NCBI GenBank assembly: GCA_027924585.1
Contig: BSBM01000871.1
Location: 1,240,001 to 1,304,000, forward strand
Length of the DNA stretch: 64,000 bases
Source: Larix kaempferi
Lineage: Eukaryota > Streptophyta > Pinopsida > Pinales > Pinaceae
Direction: 5' to 3'
Shown here: positions 20,645 to 32,576 of the stretch, in pieces
How the letters are laid out: each line of letters opens with the position of its first letter
How positions within the stretch are numbered: position 1 is the stretch's first letter
The notes under the pieces: model-generated
What the model saw: only the letters and a program-made list of their open reading frames with translations
What the model was told of the DNA's origin: nothing
Databases searched by the model: none
Made by a program: the position numbers and the translations under genes

Positions 20645-22220
20645 AAGAGACATGTATTAGTTAAATTACTTAAATAGGAACCAAAATGAGTCATTAATAA
20701 GTTCCTAAAGGCTTCTGAAACTCCCATAAATCAGAGGTTTGTAGACATGTCTTCACATAGGGGGAAAAGCTAGGAAACTCCACCACTTGTTATGAATTTC
20801 GAGATTTATGTTCCAAAGACTTATCCAATGTGTATGAAAATTATTTAGGACATTAATGGATATCCATACATCAACAAAATCACCTATATTGACTGATTCA
20901 AATCGAAATAAATCAACTTCAAGCTCTCACAACAAGATATAGGGAAAATGACACCATTTATGCATTGTTTGGTATTTTTACATAGTTTCACTTGGTATTT
21001 CGACTTGAGGATATTATGAACATTAAATAAAGAGTAAATATATCATATTACAAATAAATTGAGTATATTGGACTCTCCCAAAGAGATCATCATCTCACCA
21101 TGTGCTCCCTTCCTCCAAGAGCCAAAATATAAAGAGAAATATTGTGAGATAGAGATGGGAACAAGTTGAAGAAGAAAGAATCACGAGATTCCATGTAGCT
21201 TCAAACTGAAACAAATAACTCCATTTTAGCTCCAAATCAAATGTCTTAATGGCCTCTCCAATTTCCAATTAGGATGGGAATATTTCACCCTCGAAATTGG
21301 TACTAAGGCAAGTAGAGTAAACACTCCACTAGCATGGACAAGCTATGCTCTCCAATTTGAAAAATGAGAAATGATCAAAAGCTCCTTTCCTTATTTGTTC
21401 TTGTATTTTATAAAATTCTCAAGTCCTCCATGCGTATAATTCCTTCCAAAATCCTCATTCCAACTCAAGTTGGGAAGAGATTCCAATGTGTGCCACTTGT
21501 CCAACAATTCCTAGTCTCCATCTTCCCTCAATTCGAATGGGGAAGCTTCTTGGATTCCATAAATCCCTTGTGCATCCTATTGGAGGCTATTTTTATCCCT
21601 GAAATGTCGTATATGTCATATTTCAGCAATAAGGTCTGAAATGTTTCATAGGTGTCATGGAATCTTCCTCATTGTTGTCATAGGAGTTAGGGAATATAGC
21701 TCCAAGTGTCACAATTCTTCTAACATGCCTCTTCCTCTTCCATGGGAGTTATTCTTCCACTCCAATTCGACATTAAATGACTCATGCCATGAATAATACC
21801 TACTAAACTCCCGAATTATGTTACCCTTTATCTTGAACTCGATTTGGTGAGAGAATCATGCCAAGTGTAGTGGCGAATCTTGCCACATGTGGGTCCCACA
21901 ACCTCTTATGTGCCCTCATGATCCAATGCCACCTTATTTTCTTTGTATTATTATTTAATTGACTCATTTAATGTGAACTTGTAAGTCTAAGGTCATTTTG
22001 GGTCTTGTAGATCCTTTACTCCAACTTTTAATGCTTCCACCCCCAACCTAGGGAACTAGTAATTTTCCTTCATGATAGTTCATTTGGATGGGAATATTAC
22101 AAACTTTGAATTGTGAGTTTTTTCTCTTAATGTGAACCACCTTGTCCCTTTGGATCTAATTTTACATTATTCCTAACTTGGACATCATTATTGGCAATTA
22201 TTTGACCCTTAGTATTAACT

Positions 22221-22290
22221 TGACAAACTATCATGAGTATGGCCAAGTGGTTTAGGCCATTGTGACCCAATGAAAAATTTGGGGACATGA
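22221..22290 (+). repeat. 70-bp direct repeat, copy 1 (copy 2 at 22514-22583)
   Basis: TGACAAACTATCATGAGTAT...GGGGACATGA occurs twice, 293 bp apart, with about two mismatches. The shared phrase TGGCCAAGTGG resembles a tRNA A-box. Confidence 0.85.
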
Positions 22291-22513
22291 AAAATACTTC
22301 CCTCCCAATATTTCTTGTCCTCAAGCAATTTCAAACATGGATGTTGAAGTACCTGCTTTATTTCCAAGACTTTGCTTCCAAAACTTCCTTTCCAAAACTC
22401 TGAGTAGTGGCACTCATGTACTCTTTCGTATTTTGGAAACCTTTCTGAAATTTTCAACCCAAAAATGATCCCAGGGTCCCAAATGATCCTAATACATTTA
22501 TGGTGTATCAACC

Positions 22514-22583
22514 TGACAAACTATCATGAGTATGGCCAAGTGGTTTAGGCTATTGTGACCCAATGCAAAATTTGGGGACATGA
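22514..22583 (+). repeat. 70-bp direct repeat, copy 2
   Basis: See 22221-22290. Same orientation, same length. Confidence 0.85.
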
Positions 22584-23553
22584 CAAAGTTGTTGATTAAA
22601 GAATGTTTTTATGACCGCTATGAAGGTGTCTAAATGTTGATGGAAGTGTTTAAATTTGACCATGCATTGTTATTACTATCAAGAATTAATAATATCCACC
22701 CTTTAGAAGCTCTAACATGTTTAAATGCCATGCATTATTGATGGTCGAGTTCGATGGCCTGACGAGTGATGGTTTTTTACTTAGAAGGATTAGAGCCTTG
22801 TTGATTAATGATCCTTATCCTTATGTAGCATATGTGGTGTTTAATGCATGGGTTTAAATGCATTTTCCTTTTCCTTAGGATGGTCATGAATTAATACACT
22901 TTTCACCCATGGTGCTGTAGATGACTATTTAAATAAACTTGTCTTATGGTTGTTATGAAAGAGTTTAATTGATGTTAAAATAATCATCTTTGGTGGTATA
23001 TTGGTATTACTAATGAGACTTAGAGGTAACACCCTTGAGGGTCATATATGCATTTGAATGAGTACATATCGTATGCATTTGAATGAGTAGTTATCATGTT
23101 CATATTTATGTAGAGTGAAGTTCTTACTCTTAAAGATGACTATATATGGCTATTAATTTGAATGCATGCCTAATATGAATGCATGTCAAATATGAATGCA
23201 GGCATGGGTATAACTATGAAATGAGAAATTGTACTTGCTAAGTTTTGGGTGATGCCATTGTTACCTAGTTGTATTCATATTGAAGGTTATGTTATGTTGT
23301 ACTTTGTATGTTAGTTGAGTGGCTTGTATGCCACTCTGAGAAGAAATCAATATGAAATGCATATATAGAAAGTGTACAAGTGTGTTATGTATGATATGAT
23401 ATTGGGCACCTTTTCTCATGTTGTTAGATGCCATATGAAAGAGAGAAACACCCTTTAATTATGCCTTTGGAACTTGTCATATCAATGATTGTGAAATTTC
23501 ATATAACCGATCAATCTTAAGTTTGAGTTGAAGTTGTACAAATTGTTTCTAAA

Positions 23554-24121
23554 TGATCCATATCACAGTTGACATTGTTGTCGAATGCTGACATCTATTG
23601 CAACAATTCATCGTTGTCGACATAACTCCGACGAGTTCCGACTTTGACATGACTCCGAAAACTTCCCACCTTTGACAGATTCAATGACCTCACAGTTTCA
23701 CGATGTCAACACGCAACGTCGACTTGCAACTTGTGCAACACCATCTTGCGACTTGTGACTGTCGAAATTCGGTAGACTGTCTCTTTGTCTTCCAGTCGAC
23801 TGTAACGGTTGAACTGTCGAACTGTTATAACTTCTTTTGTAAACTGAACGTAACGGGAAGGCACCCAAACGTCTAAGCTCTCTTTATATAAGCATGTAAA
23901 CTATTGTAATATGCATCTTATCAGTCATAATCTTATCTATCTAGTTTCTAGTAATAGAGAAGATCAGTTCGCATTCCTGCATATTGTCTATATGTACTTG
24001 TGTTTATCTGCGTAGTGTAATCCTACTTGCTTATTCTATTTCTTATGCTTCCGTCATAACAAAGCCGACTCATTTAGTCGAACTGTTGTCCCCCTCGCGC
24101 TTCCTTGCCCTGATTGGATCA
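23554..24121 (+). repeat. GypC 5' LTR (568 bp)
   Basis: Begins TGATCCATATC and ends TGGATCA, with a TATA box TATATAAG at 23885-23892. The sequence is unusually rich in TCGAC/TCCGAC motifs. It is followed by a degenerate primer site (CGTATCAGAG at about 24124). Confidence 0.83.
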
Positions 24122-24456
24122 TTCGTATCAGAGAATATTCAGAGCTTCGTTAGAGCACATCATCTTTGTTCGTGCTTAAGTTTTCCGTAGACACTTTCAT
24201 CGAAGTTACCTGACTTATGCCGGTTCAAGCACGCTCACAGAATCAACAATCCAAGTAGACACTACCTCCAGATATGGTGGAAGAAACACACGAACCACAT
24301 GCAATCGACGAGACATAGCAACTCATAGAGAAAGCACCGGCTCGACAACGAACATAGATGTTCACCCAGTTCAAATAGATTCTCACGTGATTTGATTTGA
24401 CTTCAGGAGCATTTCCGACGAGAACTAACTCTGACAAAATCAGCCCCTTCAAAGTG

Positions 24457-25630
24457 AAAATGAATTTGGACATACCAAATCTAGAAGGAAATATTGACGT
24501 GGAATCCGTCAAAAATTGGGTTCAACAATTGGAGTCCTATTACTTTGTGAATCAACTCTCAGAAGCCGACAAGATCACCATTGCATCCTTAAATATGTCA
24601 ACATCTGTGCACTGCTGGTGGGAGAATATTTCGACAAAGATGGAGAAAAGAGAAGACCCCATCGACACATGGGAGAAATTTGTTGAACACATCCGAAAGG
24701 AATTTTACCCGCCCAAGTACCTCGAGCAATAGTATAAGAAGTGGCAGTAGTTAAGGAGTGGAAAGACCAGTCCGTACAAAGTTACACCGACGAGTTCTAT
24801 CGACTCATGGCTAGACTTGGCATTCAAGAATAGGAGAGATTGCTTGTTCTGAAGTACGTCAACGATTATCCCAGTACATTCAACAAGAGATGGATTTTCT
24901 GATTCTCAATACGGTCGCGGATGCATTCCACTATGCCAACAAACTCGAAACCAAGCAGAAGGGAAAAAATTGCTCCGCGAGAAAGCGGACATCAGGACGA
25001 CCACCCGACAAGAAGACATCAACCGACTTCGACAAGTCGAAATATTCTCAGCCGACGTCGCCAAATCTAGATCACGACAAAAAGAATTTTCATAAAAAGG
25101 AATGCAACAAGAAACCGATTGGAAAATGGTGCAACTAACATCACTCATCTTGGCATGATACATCTGAATGCAAAGCTCGGAAAACCTTTTTGGAAAAAGT
25201 GTCGACATTCGACGTGTTCGACAAGACTGTGGTAGAATCTGACCCATCAGCAATGACTCTTTTGACATCGACAACTCCAGTAGCCTCAACCATCGTTGAT
25301 GAGAAGGAACGAGAGCGCCCGTTCAATACATAGATATGGGTTCAAAAAAATCCATTGCATCTGATTGTGGACATCAGGAGCCAGAAGAACTTTGTTTTTG
25401 AAGATCTTGTGAAGAAACTAGGTCTTGTGACCACTCCACATCCTCATCCTTACAATGTTGGTTGGATGAAGGATGGACAAGAGATAAGGATCGCCCAACA
25501 ATGCATGCTCGCATACTTCATAAATCCTTTTGGAGATGAAGTAGTTTGCGACGTGGCACCACTCTCCGTAGCTGACGTCCTGTTTGGGAAGCCTTACCTA
25601 TGGGATCGCCATGGAAGTTACCAATCATGA
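24457..25630 (+). pseudogene. GypC gag and protease
   Basis: Gag starts near 24460 (MNLDIPNLEGN) with a capsid-like stretch WVQQLESYYFVNQLSEADK and CWWENI...FVEHIRKEFYPP, then a stop at 24730-24732. A finger C-X2-H-X4-H-X4-C with a stop inside is readable at about 25132-25175 (HHSSWHDTSEC). The protease region is 25355-25630 (LIVDIRSQKNFVFEDLVKKL, then ADVLFGKPYLWDRHG). The usual active-site D-x-G is replaced by DIRS. Multiple stops and frame changes are present. Confidence 0.78.
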
Positions 25631-25879
25631 CTGCAGAAGGTGATTGTCAAAATTCGCAATCAATGGTACAACATACCAGAATGACAACCTACACCAATGT
25701 TTGCAATGATATCTGCTAAATAGAAAAATAAGCTCATCAATCATGCTCAGAAATTTGCATTGATTATGATAAAGCTGCAACATTCCAGGAAGACTGCAGC
25801 AACTAGTCGATTCATTGACCAATGTAGCTCCTGACAAAAGTAACAAATCGACAATATTCTTGATGAGTACCAGAACCTA

Positions 25880-27230
25880 TTCCAAGTTCCAGACGGAGTA
25901 CCTCTACATTGTCATGTAAAACACTCTATTGAACTTGATCCTGGTTCTTCTTTTCCTAACACATTTGTCTATAGAAGATCCATTCTTGAAAATGAAGAGA
26001 TTCATAGACAAATCCAGTATTTGATCGACAAAGATCATATCCGACCCAACTCCTCCCCTTGTGGAAGTCCACTCGTCCTCGTTCCAAAGAAAGACGAGAC
26101 TTGGCGCATGTGCATAGACTACAGGGCACTCAACAAAATATTGGTGAAGAATCGGTACCCTCTGCCACGGATAGATGAGCTCATCAACTATCTGAAAGGT
26201 GTTAAATTCTTTACTAAGATCGACCTCAAGTCGGCATATCATTAGATTCCAATCGAGCCCTCAAATGTATGGAAAAATGATTTCAAGACCAAGGAAGGAT
26301 TGTTTGAATGGTTAGTCATGCCTTTCAGCTTAACCAATGCACCTGCGACCTTCATGCGATACATGGATAACATTATTTGACCTTTCATCGAAAAATGGGT
26401 CATTGTCTATCTTGATGACATAGTGATTTTCAGTCGATCATGGGAAGAACATGTCGGACAACTTTAGCAAGTCCTCGACACTCTCCAGCAACATCGACTC
26501 TACTTGAACATGGAAAAATGCTCCTTTGCGATGAACAACATCAAATATTTGGGGTTTGTAATCGACTCTACAGGAATTCATGTCGACACAGAAAAAGTAC
26601 AAATTCTCAAATATTGGCCCATTCCTCATAGCATTCAAGAACTAAGAAGTTTTCTTGGTTTGGCAAATTTCTATCGACGATTCATACTTGGCTTCAGTCA
26701 CATAGCCTGGCCCTTGAATCAGTTGATAAAAGGAAGTGGTAAAAAATGTCTTTAAATGGACACTGACACAACAAGCAACTTTTGAACAACCCAAGCACAA
26801 GCTCTGCACTCCACTAGTACTTGTGTTACCTGATTTGCATCAACCCTTTGATATTGAGACAGATGCATCAGACTATGCCTTGGGCGCGGTGATCACTTAG
26901 TCTGGTCACCTAGTCACTTTTCAATCTGAAACTTTTCATGACACTGTTAGAAGGTATTCGACATACGAAAAAGAACTATACGCCATTGTGCAAGCTCTCA
27001 AGCAATGGAGGCATTACATCCTTGGAAAGGAAACAATCATCCTCATTGAACACAAGCCTCTTCAGTTCTCTCTGACCTAGTTGAAACTACAAACAACTCG
27101 ACAACTCAATTGGATTAATTACCTACAACAATTCCATTTGGTAATTAAGTATCTGAAAGGTAAAGCTAATGCCGCCGTCGATTGTCTAAGCAGACGACCC
27201 ATTACTCTCCTTTTCATAGTGATGAGTATG
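25880..27230 (+). pseudogene. GypC reverse transcriptase and RNase H
   Basis: RT is readable from [20 protein letters not shown] near 26001, through [24 protein letters not shown] (stop at 26243-26245) and MPFSLTNAPATF, to the catalytic YLDD at about 26408-26419. Thumb follows to 26755 (SFLGLANFYRRFI). RNase H has ETDASDYALGAVIT, YSTYEKELYAIVQALKQWRHY and a decayed tail DCLSRRP near 27180-27200. Stop codons are frequent but the order and motifs are complete. Confidence 0.87.
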
Positions 27231-27359
27231 TGGGGATATGACACCACTACTTGGCCTCAATTGTATCAGGAAGACATCGAATTTTCACCAGCCCATTGAC
27301 AACTTCAGACTGACAAGTCGTCGACCACCGACTATTTCCTGAAAGACACCTTGCTATAC

Positions 27360-29009
27360 AAGCTTGGACAGCTTTGTGCACCGACAGGTGATCATCGATA
27401 GCAGCTCATTTGGGATGCACACTACAGCAACAATGTAGGACACTTTGGAGTAGCAAAGACACTTTCTATTCTCCAAAAGTATTCATTTTGGCCTACACTC
27501 AAAACCGATGTCAATAAGTACATTCTATCATGTGTGGTTTGTTCCATTGCTAAACCACCTAATCGACGACAAGGATTGTACACATCTTTTCCAGTTCCTA
27601 GTCGACCATGGAAATCTATTTCTATGGACTACTTGAAATGATATCCTACTACCAAACATCAGCATGATGTGATCTTAGTAGTAGTCGACAGATTTTCCAA
27701 GGTGGCCATTCTCATTCCATGCAAGAAGACAACTACATCGCAACAGACCGCGCAACTCTTCTTCGAACATGTCTGGAAACACTATGGTTTACCAACAACC
27801 ATTATCTCCGACAGAGATTCTAGATTCGTCAGAATCTTTTGGAAGACTCTTTGGCAATAGATAGAAACACGACTCTCATTGTCAACATCTTTCCATCCTC
27901 AGACCAAGGTATTTTTTAAGGATTCTAATATTATACTTAAGTATAGTATCGTAGGCGATTATTTTGTATTTAAAAAAACATGTATATAGATACATAGGCG
28001 AATATTAAATATGGAACATACAATTTACTACTGAAATATGTAAATTTTGGCTAATATTATGATTAAAAAACATATTTTATGTAAATATAGGCGATATTAG
28101 AGACGAAAAATAACCAAATAGCGAATTTTGTTTTTGAAAAAAATCTCGAAAAATAGCCAATTGGCGAAATTTCGCCCTTAAAAATTACCCTGCCTCAGAC
28201 CGATGGACATACGAAAGTTGTGAATCACTTGTTCATACAATTGCTTCGCATGTACAAGCACAAGCATCGACGAACATGAGATGACAGTCTTCCATACATA
28301 CAACACAACTACAATCATGCTCAGCACATCTCTACAGGCAAGATTGCATTTGAGATCTGTTATGGATTTCAATCCTCAGCGCCTATCAACTTGATTGGCT
28401 CCTCGACATAGTCAAACGACACCGACCATAACCAAGGAGAAGTTGACAAAGCATTGAAGTTTTGAGAATGAATTTGCGACATCGAGCGACAAGCACAGGA
28501 CATGTTGCAATGAGCAAACACGAAAGCTAAGGCCCAACATGATAAGCATCGTATCCCTCATTCATTCCAAATTGGGGATAAGGTCTGGCTACATATTAAG
28601 AAGGAGCACTTAACTGGCCCATTCAAGAAGTTGAAACCTTTGCGATATGGTCCATACAGTATTCTTCAACAGATTGGAGACAACGCTTTATAGCTCAACA
28701 TTCTTTCATGCCTTTGTCTACTTCCAATATTCAACACGGATCTACTTCGACCATACCATGAACCACTGTTGGAACATAACGACTTACACACAACGGAACC
28801 CGATGGCATCCATCCAGATGTTCAGGAGCCTCTTCCTTGCGACACCATTGTGGGACGACGAGTATGCCATACGGACGAACACAATTCCCTTGTTTCAGGT
28901 TGCTAAGGAAGGACAGACCCCAACACAAGGAAAATGGTACTCTGCTACTGTACTGACCGACATGTTTCCTCACCTTCACGAGAAAACAATGGAGACCATT
29001 ATTTCTTAA
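27360..29009 (+). pseudogene. GypC integrase with C-terminal domain, split by a MITE
   Basis: The zinc-binding region is seen at about 27415-27560 (HYSNNVGHFG, then CVVCSIAKPP). The first catalytic Asp is in SMDYLK near 27625 and the second in IISDRDSRF near 27815. The MITE (27905-28192) then interrupts HPQT. After it the frame resumes QTDGHTKVVN, where the third catalytic residue is Lys instead of the expected Glu. The C-terminal part (GDKVWLHIKKEHL, GPYSILQQIGD) ends in a chromo-like tail (VAKEGQTPTQGKWYS) near 28900-28960. Inactive. Confidence 0.83.
27905..28192. mobile_element. hAT-type MITE (288 bp) in GypC integrase
   Basis: The insert has 17-bp terminal inverted repeats: left CAAGGTATTTTTTAAGG, right (reverse complement) CAGGGTAATTTTTAAGG, two mismatches. 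It is flanked by an exact 8-bp duplication CCTCAGAC (27897-27904 and 28193-28200). Removing it restores the integrase reading. The 8-bp TSD and CAGGG-type ends are hAT hallmarks. The interior is AT-rich, has no coding capacity, and shows recurring GGCGAATATT-like motifs near both ends, as expected of transposase-binding subterminal repeats. Confidence 0.88.
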
Positions 29010-29018
29010 GGAAGGAGG
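29008..29018 (+). promoter_or_regulatory. GypC polypurine tract
   Basis: AAGGAAGGAGG lies two bases before the 3' LTR start TGATCC. Confidence 0.8.
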
Positions 29019-29020
29019 TC

Positions 29021-29580
29021 TGATCCATATCGCAGTTGGCATTGTTGTCGAAAGCTGACATCTACTGCGACAAGTCATCGTTGTCGACACAACTCCGACG
29101 TGTTCCGACTTCGACACGACTCTGGTAACTTCTCACCTTCGACATATTCAATGACCTCACAGTTTCGCGATGTCGACATGCAGCGTTGACCTACGACTTG
29201 TGCAACACTATCTTGTGACTTGTGACTGTCGAACTTTGATAGACTGTCTCTTTGTCTTCCAGTCGACTGTAACGGTTGAACTGTTATAACTTCTTTTGTA
29301 ATATCAACGTAATGGGAAGGAACCCAAATGTATCAACACTCTTTATATAAGCATGTAAACAATTGCAATATACATCTTATTAGTCATAATATTATCTATC
29401 TAGTTTTCAGTAATAAAGAAGATCAGTTCACATTCCTGCATATTGTTTGTATGTATTTGTGTTTATCTGTGTAGTGTAATCTTGATTTCTTATTCTATTT
29501 CTTATGCCTCCGTCATAACAGAGCCGACTCATTCAGTTGAACTGTTTTCCCCCTCGTGCTTCCTGGACCCGACTGGATAA
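29021..29580 (+). repeat. GypC 3' LTR (560 bp)
   Basis: Aligns throughout with 23554-24121 with many substitutions and small indels. TATA box at 29344-29350. Confidence 0.83.
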
Positions 29581-30725
29581 TGTATGTAATGTGGCCATAA
29601 TTATGAAATAGGACCTCTTGGTAGTTGGTGGGTAATAAATAGGCTCACCAGGTAGTTGGAGGAAATACTATAATAATAAGGGGTAGTTGGCATAGTGGCA
29701 TAGACCCTCTATGAAGACTCAATAGAAAACATAAATATACATGAGTATGATTGTATGAGATGCATGGTATTATAGAAAGCATGGATTGTGGAGTGATTCC
29801 TTCCTTAAGGAGAAATTGATGGCGTTACCCTACCTTAAGGGTTCTTCTCTACATTGTTGTGTTCTTTATGTGTGAATGTATTTTGTTATTTTTAAAGTTT
29901 AAGGGTTCTATATCATTGTTGTGATTCAATTTATGTGTTAATGATTAATACAAGCGGTATCAAATCTCTTGCTTGGGCCAAAGAATTGGAAGTTTATTTT
30001 TTAATTTTTTGCAGATTTTTTAAGAAAAAAGTGGATGGAAGAATTTAACTTGATTTTTGAAACTTTATGTGTAGAATATAAAGAAAAAAGTTGCAAATCT
30101 GATTTCCTCTCACCAAGACACCCAATTTAAAAAAAAAGCAACCAAATCGGAGTCTAGGAAGTTGAGTTATTGTTGATTTAAAACCAACTCTTTTAGAGTT
30201 TTTTTGGTGATAACTACACGGATTGTAGAGCTAATATCTCGTGATAGTTTCAAAATTTGCATTAAACCAACTAATTTAGATGCAAAATTACTGTGGTGTT
30301 TTATAATTGTGGTCATAATAGACATTCCAAATAATATTGAGGAATTTATAATCATTTAAATTGCTAGCTCAAAAGTAAGTGATTTTCTTCAAAGCTCTAG
30401 TTCTAATTTTAGCATTATGGAAAGCAAGATGGACTTTACAGGAAAATATGATGGTCCTATTATTTAATAATACATAAGAAAAAGTTCTTACGTTCAAAAT
30501 ATTGGAGATTTTGGTTAACCATGGGTCTAAAAGAAAATACCACTAGATGGTGGCATTTGTTGAACCATGACAAGGTTAAGGCACTTTTAGATAGGTGGTC
30601 TCATAGTGTGAAGAAGGATCAAGACATCACTAATGGTTTGTTTTCATATAGCAACTTCCTATTACATGTCCATGGATGCATTCAACATGAGAAGGTCATT
30701 TTTTCTATAAGCCCTAGTAGCAAGC

Positions 30726-30758
<33 letters not shown>

Positions 30759-31034
30759 CAAAAAAAATATGGATAATATTTATATTAAAAATACTGTTGG
30801 GTTGCCCCAAGCAACAAGAGAATAAAAAATAGTCTTGTTTCCCAATTTTACAAACTTCTTCCTACTACTTGAAGAATTCTAAAACCATTGAATTCCAGGA
30901 AAAAATACTGTTCAGATGATAACAGTCTGTCCTGCTAAATAGACCGAAAAATCTAAGGCTAAGATTCAAATATACATCCATGATTTCTTTGTAATTACAA
31001 AAATTTAATGAGGCAAAAACATGGAACTTATTGT
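29581..31034. other. Old retroelement debris, no intact gene
   Basis: Around 29955 the phrase GGTATCAAATC resembles a Met-tRNA primer site following an LTR-like AT-rich tract. 30440-30715 encodes a gag-like trace (MDFTGKYDGPI, then KENTTRWWHLLNHDKVKALL) with stops. This suggests the 5' part of a plus-strand element. Evidence is weak and no boundaries can be set. Confidence 0.35.
30731..30758. repeat. (TA)14 microsatellite
   Basis: Uninterrupted TA dinucleotides. Likely polymorphic. Confidence 0.95.
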
Positions 31035-32576
31035 TGTTAATATTTGGTTGAGCTTTGATCTTTAATTCTTTTAGATGCCGAAACTTGAAACAATTAGACA
31101 ATTCAATCACATGAAATTCATACATCCATAACACAAGATATACCCTGGGGAAAATCCTCAAAAATATGAGAACAAAAACCCGAACAATTCTTCTCAGTAT
31201 AATATAATGGATAAGAGAGAATGATTTCTTTTACAACATCGAATATTTCTTTCGGAAGATAAGAGATCACCAAAAAACTGTTGGTGAAGATACGAAAGCA
31301 ATAGAGAAGAGAGATCAATTAGATGTGTTTTCCAATGTGCCTAGCACATCAATAACAAGCAAGAACAATAACCTGCACAAAGAAAAGCGCCTCACCTTCA
31401 ATGGAGAAGAGAATTGGCTTCACATTGAATTCATCAATCCAGTATAACATATTTATAGATTCTTCTCATGCATCGACTTCTTCTAACTCTAGGATAAACT
31501 CGCCCCCATACTAGATGTATCAATCTTGCATGAAGAAGTGCGCGCCACTTCTCATGCAGTGCTTCATCTCACTGAATTGTCTCTTAGGATGAACTCGCCT
31601 CTTAACTGAAATCTTGCCCACTTAGTTAGGTGGCTAACTTAAGTGTCATCATGCAAGTTCCAAAACTCGAGTGTTGTCTGTTAGTTTATCATAAGTGTCG
31701 TCATGCAATAACACTTAGTTAACTAGATGTTCTTTTTTGTCACTTAGTTAACTCTCTTTAACTGATTATTTCTTGATAACATCACTGTAGTGATCAATTC
31801 GAGTTCTCCTTGATTTACTGAAGTGTCGTCTTTTAGTTTGACTAAAGTGAAAACACTTTAGTTAACTAGTCCTTCTTATTTAACACTTAATTAACTATTA
31901 TTAACTGTAATAATGCTGATTGATTTACTTGTAGTGACCAATGTGAGTTCTTTAGTTAACTGAGGCATACATTGTGGCTTTAACTGAAGCTTGAAAATTC
32001 GAGTTCACTTAGTCATCTCTTGATCAAATTCAAATTCTCCTTTTCCCTATGCATTTATATTTATCTCTTTACATTTTATTGCATGGTCAATATGTGCTAA
32101 ATTTAATTATCCATCACATTACATTATACCAAGAAGAATTATCGGATGTTGTGATCATAGTATATTATTCTGGACCAAATGATCATATGCTAAAGTAATT
32201 CACTTTAGAGGTGATCATTATCTAAAGGAGACTGAATAGAAATTTGGTGATCATGGTTAATAATACATCACACAACATTAAATGATTTTAACAAGTAAAG
32301 CATTACCTTTATACAGAAGGTCCAACTCTATACGGGAGGTCCATCCCATGGATACCTTTATATAGAAGGTTCACATGAGAATCATGACTTGACACACAAG
32401 TCTGGAGCCTTGTCCAACAAGACTTTACAACATCATTACTTTGATCAATTACCTCTATACGGGAGGAATAACCTTTACATGGAAGGAAATCAAAGTGTTC
32501 ACCTCTATACGAGAGGATCAATTTTGTTTGCACAAGATTGGTTTGGATAATTTCTCTTGATGTTGTACATTTAATG
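31035..32576 (-). repeat. CopD 3' LTR (~1.5 kb, candidate boundaries)
   Basis: On the minus strand the LTR would run from CATTAAATGTACAAC (a mutated TGTTAAAT start resembling Cop1) to CCAAATATTAACA. A TATA-like CTATAAATATG lies at 31448-31458. The U3 part (32290-32560) has about six short repeats of the type CCTCTATACGGGAGG. 31680-31960 has repeated CACTTAGTTAAC. U5 text TTTTCCCCAGGGTATATC is similar to the Cop1 LTR end. The left boundary is inferred from similarity, not from a TSD. Confidence 0.55.

Larger units (their letters stand above)
20645..23553. other. Degenerate repeat DNA, no gene seen
   Basis: AT-rich, stop-rich sequence. The part around 21054-21400 is related, in the same orientation, to 63678-64000 (shared TTTCACCCTCGAAATTGG and CACTCCACTAGC), so it is an old dispersed repeat, plausibly an LTR fragment. 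A 70-bp direct repeat lies at 22221/22514. I recognise no coding domain. Confidence 0.6.
23554..29580 (+). mobile_element. GypC: decayed Ty3/gypsy element carrying a MITE
   Basis: A plus-strand gypsy bounded by LTRs 23554-24121 and 29021-29580 (TGATCC...GGATCA termini, the last mutated to GGATAA). Inside, in order: gag, a C-X2-H-X4-H-X4-C type finger, protease, RT, RNase H, integrase and a C-terminal domain. Many stops show it is dead. No matching 5-bp duplication is visible (CTAAA left, TGTAT right), suggesting age or rearrangement. Confidence 0.88.

Noticed and set aside
27897-28201. Reading the MITE as Mutator-like with a 9-bp TSD (CCTCAGACC)
   Set aside because: The ninth base is ambiguous with the TIR. 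CAGGG-type 17-bp ends and an 8-bp duplication fit hAT better than MULE ends.
30865-31318. Two minus-strand frames of 98 and 66 codons
   Set aside because: They overlap the proposed CopD LTR end and its flank, and have no recognisable motif.
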